From: Chitinophagaceae bacterium
GTDB lineage: Bacteria; Bacteroidota; Bacteroidia; Chitinophagales; Chitinophagaceae
Assembly (NCBI GenBank): GCA_021323155.1
Contig: JAJTCI010000266.1
Location: 1 to 9,520, forward strand
Direction: 5' to 3'
DNA: 9,520 nt
A program made the translations under genes and the position numbers. This document shows positions 6,245 to 9,520 of the stretch, piece by piece; positions within the stretch are counted from its first letter, which is position 1, and each line of letters begins with the position of its first letter. The notes below the pieces were generated by a model. That model was not told the origin of the DNA. It ran no database searches and saw nothing but the letters and a program-made list of their open reading frames with translations.

Positions 6245-7287
6245 GGCAGGTCACCACCAATAAAGAACATATTGTTCGCCGTGCCGTGATCGGTTCCGGC
6301 GCTTCCATTCTGCGACACCCTTCTTCCAAATTCGCTGAAGGTCATCAGCAATACATCCTGGAAGCGATTGTTCTTTTTGAGGTCTTTGGTAAACGCGGAG
6401 ATCGCGTCGTTCATTTCCTTGAACAGGCGCTGCTGCTGGTTTTGCTGGTTGATGTGGGTATCGAAGCTTCCAAGGCTCACGTAATACACTTTCGTATTTA
6501 TGTCAGAAAAGATGAGCGAGGAGATGGTCTTGAAACTATTACCCAGTTCTGTCTTCGGATACTCTCCACCAGAAGGCCGTAGCTTGCTTTGCTGGAAAAT
6601 ATAGTCTGCGCTGCTGACGGTTTCGGCCATTGTCTTGTACAAATAATCCACCGGGCGCTCATGTTCGTGATCGTGCTGGTGTTGTTTGACAAGGTCCTTA
6701 TAGTATTTTTCGTGGCTGGTGTTATACAACCTGCGGGGGTCTTTAAATGCAAGTCCTTTTACATCATCTCCTTTCAGCGCCAGGCTCAGCACGTCGTCTA
6801 TCTCCAGTGCCTGCGTCGGTTTGTCGCAACCTTTACATTGCGCATCCAGGTATCGACCCACCCAACCCGAGTTGAGGTATTCATTGGATTGAGACGCGGT
6901 GTGCCAGATATCCATGCTGCGAAAGTGGCTTCGATCAGGGTTGGGATACCCAACGGAGTTCATAATTCCGAGGTTTCCGTCATGATACAAATCGGCGAAC
7001 GCTTTAAGTTCAGGGTGGAGCCCTGCCTCATCTGTCAGAGATAGGGCTTTGTCTTTCGTAATACCGAGTTTAGGACGCTCGCGGTAGTAAATATCGTTGC
7101 GCACCGGCACTACTGTATTCAGGCCGTCGTTGCCACCGCTCAGTTGCAGTATCACCAGCACTTTGTTCCCCGGAGGTACCATTTGCAATCCCTGGCCTTC
7201 GAAAGCTTTCAGGAATTTCGGCATAAAGAAAGAAGCCGTTGCCAGCGAACCGGCCTGTAGGAATTGTCTGCGTTTGATTTGAACCAT
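6196..7287 (-). CDS. DUF1501 family protein with Tat signal, 3'-disrupted
   Basis: DUF1501 (PF07394) proteins are exported proteins of the alkaline phosphatase/sulfatase-like superfamily whose reaction is unknown. I chose the ATG at 7287 because it gives a classic Tat leader (IKRRQFLQAGSLATASFF). An upstream ATG at 7344 would add 19 residues and overlap the DUF1800 gene. Family motifs are LQLSGGNDGLNTVVP, SHFRSMDIWHTAS, SLGSFDTH and TFSEFGRRV with GTDHGTANNMFFIGG. After that last motif the protein should run on through a loop, VDFR, and VYATVLNKWLGADD. Instead it goes out of frame and ends at 6196 after 363 residues. About 25-30 codons appear deleted at the junction. It lies 50 bp downstream of DUF1800, its usual partner. 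The catalytic-type motifs remain, but the folded C-terminus is lost, so this is probably a non-functional or impaired gene, or a sequencing error. Confidence 0.85.
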   Translation of the reverse strand: MVQIKRRQFLQAGSLATASFFMPKFLKAFEGQGLQMVPPGNKVLVILQLSGGNDGLNTVVPVRNDIYYRERPKLGITKDKALSLTDEAGLHPELKAFADLYHDGNLGIMNSVGYPNPDRSHFRSMDIWHTASQSNEYLNSGWVGRYLDAQCKGCDKPTQALEIDDVLSLALKGDDVKGLAFKDPRRLYNTSHEKYYKDLVKQHQHDHEHERPVDYLYKTMAETVSSADYIFQQSKLRPSGGEYPKTELGNSFKTISSLIFSDINTKVYYVSLGSFDTHINQQNQQQRLFKEMNDAISAFTKDLKKNNRFQDVLLMTFSEFGRRVSQNGSAGTDHGTANNMFFIGGDLPSTPQSLISGWVPMIS

Positions 7288-7337
7288 AAAGGAAACTTTA
7301 GGCCCGGCACTGGCGTAACGCCTGCTGCCTGGGGCTG

Positions 7338-8507
7338 TCAACATAATTGGTATTCAGGTGTACTCATTAATGCCACGGTGGCGGATTTGATATAGCTTTC
7401 CCTGCTGGCACTATCGATAAGCGTCTTTACCGATTGCTCGCTAACCGCACCGGGCCGCGTCTGCAACACCACCGCCTCGATCACATCGTATAAATGCTCC
7501 CGGGAAACACCGTCAAACTGCTTGGCGTATTTCTGCCAGTCCACGTTGGCGCGTACCTGGAAACCCGTCTTCGCCATCGAGTTCAGGTTCTTCTTTTTAT
7601 AATTATCCTTCATGCCCATCTGCTGATCATCATCGTCCTTTACATTCAGCTCGAACGTATCGTCGTCTTTGATCAATTGAGGGATCCGCAGCCTGAGCAT
7701 GAGTGATGAGCTGTCGATCCAGTTCTTTCCCCCCGGCCAGCCGGCTACATTAGGCGGATAGAAAAGCACCTGGCCAAGTGCCCTTTGGAAAAGCAACTGT
7801 AATTGCTCTGCTTCTATCTCCATCGGCAACAACCTTCGGATGCCCACGAGCAAATCGACCGGGCTTTTGATATTAGCCGCCATGTTCTTCTCATCGTAAA
7901 ACCACTCGCTCGTAAAAATATCTTTAAGGAGTGCGCTGATATTATAGCCCCCCTGGTAGAACCTATCCGCCAGCCACGTTATCTTAGCTTCATCCACCTT
8001 GCTCTCATTAACGAAAAAGCGATAGATCTTGCGGGTAATGTATTTAGCAGTCTGCTTCTGCTCCAATAATATATTAAGAACGTCGTCCCCGTCAAAATTG
8101 CCTGTTTTACCCAGTATGGTCTTCTGGCCCTTATCATGTTGGAACTTGCGGAATACAAACTCGCCTTTGAAGTCGAAGGCCCAGCCCGTGAATGCCCTGG
8201 CCGCTTCTTTAATGTCGTTCTCCGTGTAATTGCCACGACCAAGCGTGAACAATTCCATCACCTCCCGGGCGAAATTTTCGTTGGGATGCTTTTTCTTGTT
8301 TTGCTGGTTATTGAGAAAACCAAGCATGGAAGCCGATTTACTCACGGCTTTCAGCAGGTCACCGAAATTGCCGAGGGCGTTATTCCTGATTTCGTCGAGT
8401 AACAACTGCTGGAAAAATATATTCACATCCCGGCAGGCAAAATGGCCATGCCAGAACAGTGCTGTCTTCTCACGCAGTTGCGCGTCGGTGCTCACCATTT
8501 CGTTCAT
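7338..8507 (-). CDS. DUF1800 family protein, C-terminal major part
   Basis: This 389-residue reading frame carries most of a DUF1800 (PF08811) protein, whose molecular function is unknown. Signatures include LREKTALFWHGHFACR (11-26), LNNQQNKKKHPNENFAREVM (65-84), AARAFTGWAF (102-111) and FYPPNVAGWPGGKNW (249-263). The C-terminus (ALMSTPEYQLC) is typical and complete. The N-terminal part of the domain is in the preceding frame at 8504-8764, and the ATG used here lies in the middle of the normal domain. It is the downstream half of a split gene and is unlikely to fold alone. Alternatives are a -1 frameshift at the A6 run or a sequence error. DUF1501 follows after 50 bp on the same strand, which is the conserved pairing across Bacteroidota and Planctomycetota. 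Confidence 0.85.
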   Translation of the reverse strand: MNEMVSTDAQLREKTALFWHGHFACRDVNIFFQQLLLDEIRNNALGNFGDLLKAVSKSASMLGFLNNQQNKKKHPNENFAREVMELFTLGRGNYTENDIKEAARAFTGWAFDFKGEFVFRKFQHDKGQKTILGKTGNFDGDDVLNILLEQKQTAKYITRKIYRFFVNESKVDEAKITWLADRFYQGGYNISALLKDIFTSEWFYDEKNMAANIKSPVDLLVGIRRLLPMEIEAEQLQLLFQRALGQVLFYPPNVAGWPGGKNWIDSSSLMLRLRIPQLIKDDDTFELNVKDDDDQQMGMKDNYKKKNLNSMAKTGFQVRANVDWQKYAKQFDGVSREHLYDVIEAVVLQTRPGAVSEQSVKTLIDSASRESYIKSATVALMSTPEYQLC

Positions 8508-8764
8508 TTTTTCCTGGCCTCGCCATCCAGGCCGTTCTTTCGCATTTCCTCCATTTTCACGGCATCAGTCACACCCATGAATAGCCCTTTCAACGAATTA
8601 TCCGCCACGTCGAAATACGGCGGTTTTTTAGCTGAGGCTTTTTCGAGAGCAGCGTATATCTTTTGCGGCGAATGGCCAGCAAGGTTCTTCAGGTCCTCGG
8701 CAGCGGCTCCAAAGCCCGCCCGCCAAAACAGGTGCTGGTTTTTCATTTGTGTGGTAACGGCCAT
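8504..8764 (-). CDS. DUF1800 family protein, N-terminal part (split gene)
   Basis: This frame encodes the first 86 residues of a DUF1800 protein. It begins MAVTTQMKNQHLFWRAGFGA, where the QHLxWRAGFG motif is the usual start of the family. I chose the ATG at 8764; the ATG at 8803 adds 13 residues of no family character, and the ATG at 8746 is also possible. The frame ends GEARKK-stop, overlapping the next ATG by 4 bp (8504-8507). Homologues as I remember them carry about 8-10 further residues (a LNxxWL segment) between this point and the DAQLREK motif of the second frame. The break therefore looks like a short deletion with frame loss rather than a single missing base. No signal peptide is seen on this piece. 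Confidence 0.75.
   Translation of the reverse strand: MAVTTQMKNQHLFWRAGFGAAAEDLKNLAGHSPQKIYAALEKASAKKPPYFDVADNSLKGLFMGVTDAVKMEEMRKNGLDGEARKK
8507..8512 (-). other. A6 run at the DUF1800 frame break
   Basis: The minus strand reads AGG-AAA-AAA-TGA in the first DUF1800 frame. Slipping back one base on the A6 run would give AGG-AAA-AAA-ATG and enter the second frame. The site could support a low-level -1 frameshift. I see no obvious stimulatory hairpin directly downstream, so a damaged junction is at least as likely. Confidence 0.35.
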
Positions 8765-8922
8765 CTGGTGAGATTGAGTTGAATTGACCCAATAAGGATA
8801 CAAAAGTTTAACAGGTCTGTAAATTAATGTTTATTCCCTTGTCCGCCAGCCTGCTGTAGGATGCCAACATCGGTTTGCTCATCCGGGTTCGGGCATATGG
8901 CAAGCTTCTGTATTTTTACTCA
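8765..8922. other. Divergent intergenic region, DUF1800 / alkB-like
   Basis: These 158 bp separate two divergent genes. I found no exact TAnnTTTG element with a correctly spaced TTG on either strand. The closest for the plus-strand gene is TATTTTTA at 8911-8918, 4 bp before the start. A 10-codon ATG-to-TAG stretch (about 8827-8859) is too short to call. Nothing else is supportable. Confidence 0.4.
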
Positions 8923-9520
8923 ATGAAGGTTAGGGCCTTAAAATATATATACCCCTTCCTGTTGTTCATTTTTTGCTGGGTGAGCTTCTCATCACATGGG
9001 TGGATTACCCTCCTGCCGGTGATATGGTCCTATTTGATCATCCCGATATGGGAACTGCTTATTCAGCCCGACGCCAGCAACCTGGAGGCCGCGGAAGAAG
9101 AAGTCGCAAAGGACGACCCGGTGTACGATTATATTTTATATGCCACCGTTCCGCTTCATTATGCTTCGCTTTTATACTTCCTGGTTTCATTGCTCCAGCC
9201 GGACCTGGGGATGGTGGATTATATCGGGCGCACGCTCTCAATGGGGTTGCTTTGCGGGATCTTCGGCATCAACGTGGCACATGAACTCGGCCATCGCGCC
9301 ACCAAATTCGAGCAGGCACTCGCGAAGATCATGTTGTTGTCTTCACAATACATGCATTTCTTCATCGAACACAATAAAGGGCATCATAAGCGGGTGGCGA
9401 CTAAAGAAGATCCTGCCTCCGCACGGCTCAATGAATCGTTATTTGAATTTTATATTCGCACCATTATTTTCTCTTATATCAGTGCGTGGCGGATTGAACG
9501 AAGAGATTTGTCGAAAAAAG
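8923..9520 (+). CDS. alkB: Alkane 1-monooxygenase-like di-iron membrane hydroxylase (partial, 3' end outside)
   Basis: The first 199 codons of an integral-membrane, non-haem di-iron hydroxylase are present; the frame is open to the right edge. AlkB enzymes convert n-alkanes to 1-alkanols in the inner membrane, using electrons from rubredoxin and its reductase. Hydrophobic helices occur at about 7-22, 28-47, 68-92 and 103-118. The first histidine box is HELGHR (120-125). The second region EHNKGHHKRVATKEDPASAR (149-168) is the AlkB hallmark. The third box (LQRHSDHH in known AlkB) must lie beyond the window, so completeness cannot be judged. MKVRALKYIYPFLLF is a typical N-terminus. No rubredoxin gene is visible. 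AlkB is the best call, but related hydroxylases such as xylene monooxygenase share the histidine boxes. Confidence 0.88.
   Translation, partial: MKVRALKYIYPFLLFIFCWVSFSSHGWITLLPVIWSYLIIPIWELLIQPDASNLEAAEEEVAKDDPVYDYILYATVPLHYASLLYFLVSLLQPDLGMVDYIGRTLSMGLLCGIFGINVAHELGHRATKFEQALAKIMLLSSQYMHFFIEHNKGHHKRVATKEDPASARLNESLFEFYIRTIIFSYISAWRIERRDLSKK

Noticed and set aside
6589..7044. 151-codon plus-strand ORF opposite DUF1501
   Set aside because: It is antisense to strongly conserved DUF1501 motifs, and its hydrophobic look follows from the complementary codons.
7288..7344. Upstream ATG (7344) for the DUF1501 gene
   Set aside because: It would place 19 non-conserved residues before a textbook Tat leader and overlap the DUF1800 stop. 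The ATG at 7287 fits the family better.
8827..8859. 10-codon upstream ORF before alkB
   Set aside because: It is too short to distinguish from chance, and nothing shows that it is transcribed.
1..9520. CRISPR array, tRNA/rRNA, insertion sequence or new defence system
   Set aside because: I found no spaced direct repeats, RNA-gene motifs, transposase or nuclease genes. All sizeable genes have family explanations.

Overview
This window comes from a member of the Bacteroidota, most likely Chitinophagaceae or a close relative. The evidence is a GldH-type gliding lipoprotein, a BatD-family protein, a Bacteroidota-type arginase-fold protein with lost metal ligands, promoter elements of the TAnnTTTG type, and start codons that mostly lack Shine-Dalgarno sequences. 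The family-level placement is inference.

Layout from left to right. Positions 1-262 are non-coding or undetermined and contain a 7-bp tandem repeat and AT-rich sequence. A minus-strand arginase/formimidoylglutamase-fold gene (263-1399) and a plus-strand batD-like gene (1504-2877) diverge from a 104-bp region that holds two Bacteroidota-like promoter elements and a palindrome. batD is followed, with an ATGA overlap, by a 44-codon ORF (2874-3008) that resembles the lost C-terminal tail of BatD. Four minus-strand genes are then packed almost without gaps, in transcription order yicC, gldH, histidine kinase, response regulator (6034 down to 3005). Upstream of them on the same strand is a DUF1800/DUF1501 gene pair (8764 down to about 6164). 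An alkane-monooxygenase-like gene (8923 onward, plus strand) runs off the right edge.

The most unusual property of the window is repeated damage to reading frames. DUF1800 is split in two at an A6 run. The canonical C-terminus of DUF1501 is present but in another frame, with about 25-30 codons apparently missing. The batD product ends without its usual membrane anchor, while a tail-like peptide lies in the -1 frame. A protein-like fragment between DUF1501 and yicC looks like the 3' end of a further lost gene. The yicC, gldH, kinase, regulator, arginase and alkB reading frames look intact. The damage is therefore local: either real decay by small deletions, or assembly errors at the same places.

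Functionally, gldH-kinase-regulator looks like one translationally coupled unit that may join a gliding/type IX secretion lipoprotein to two-component signalling. DUF1800 and DUF1501 form a well-known paired cassette of unknown function with a Tat-exported member. I see no CRISPR array, tRNA, rRNA, transposase or phage gene, and no convincing new defence system.
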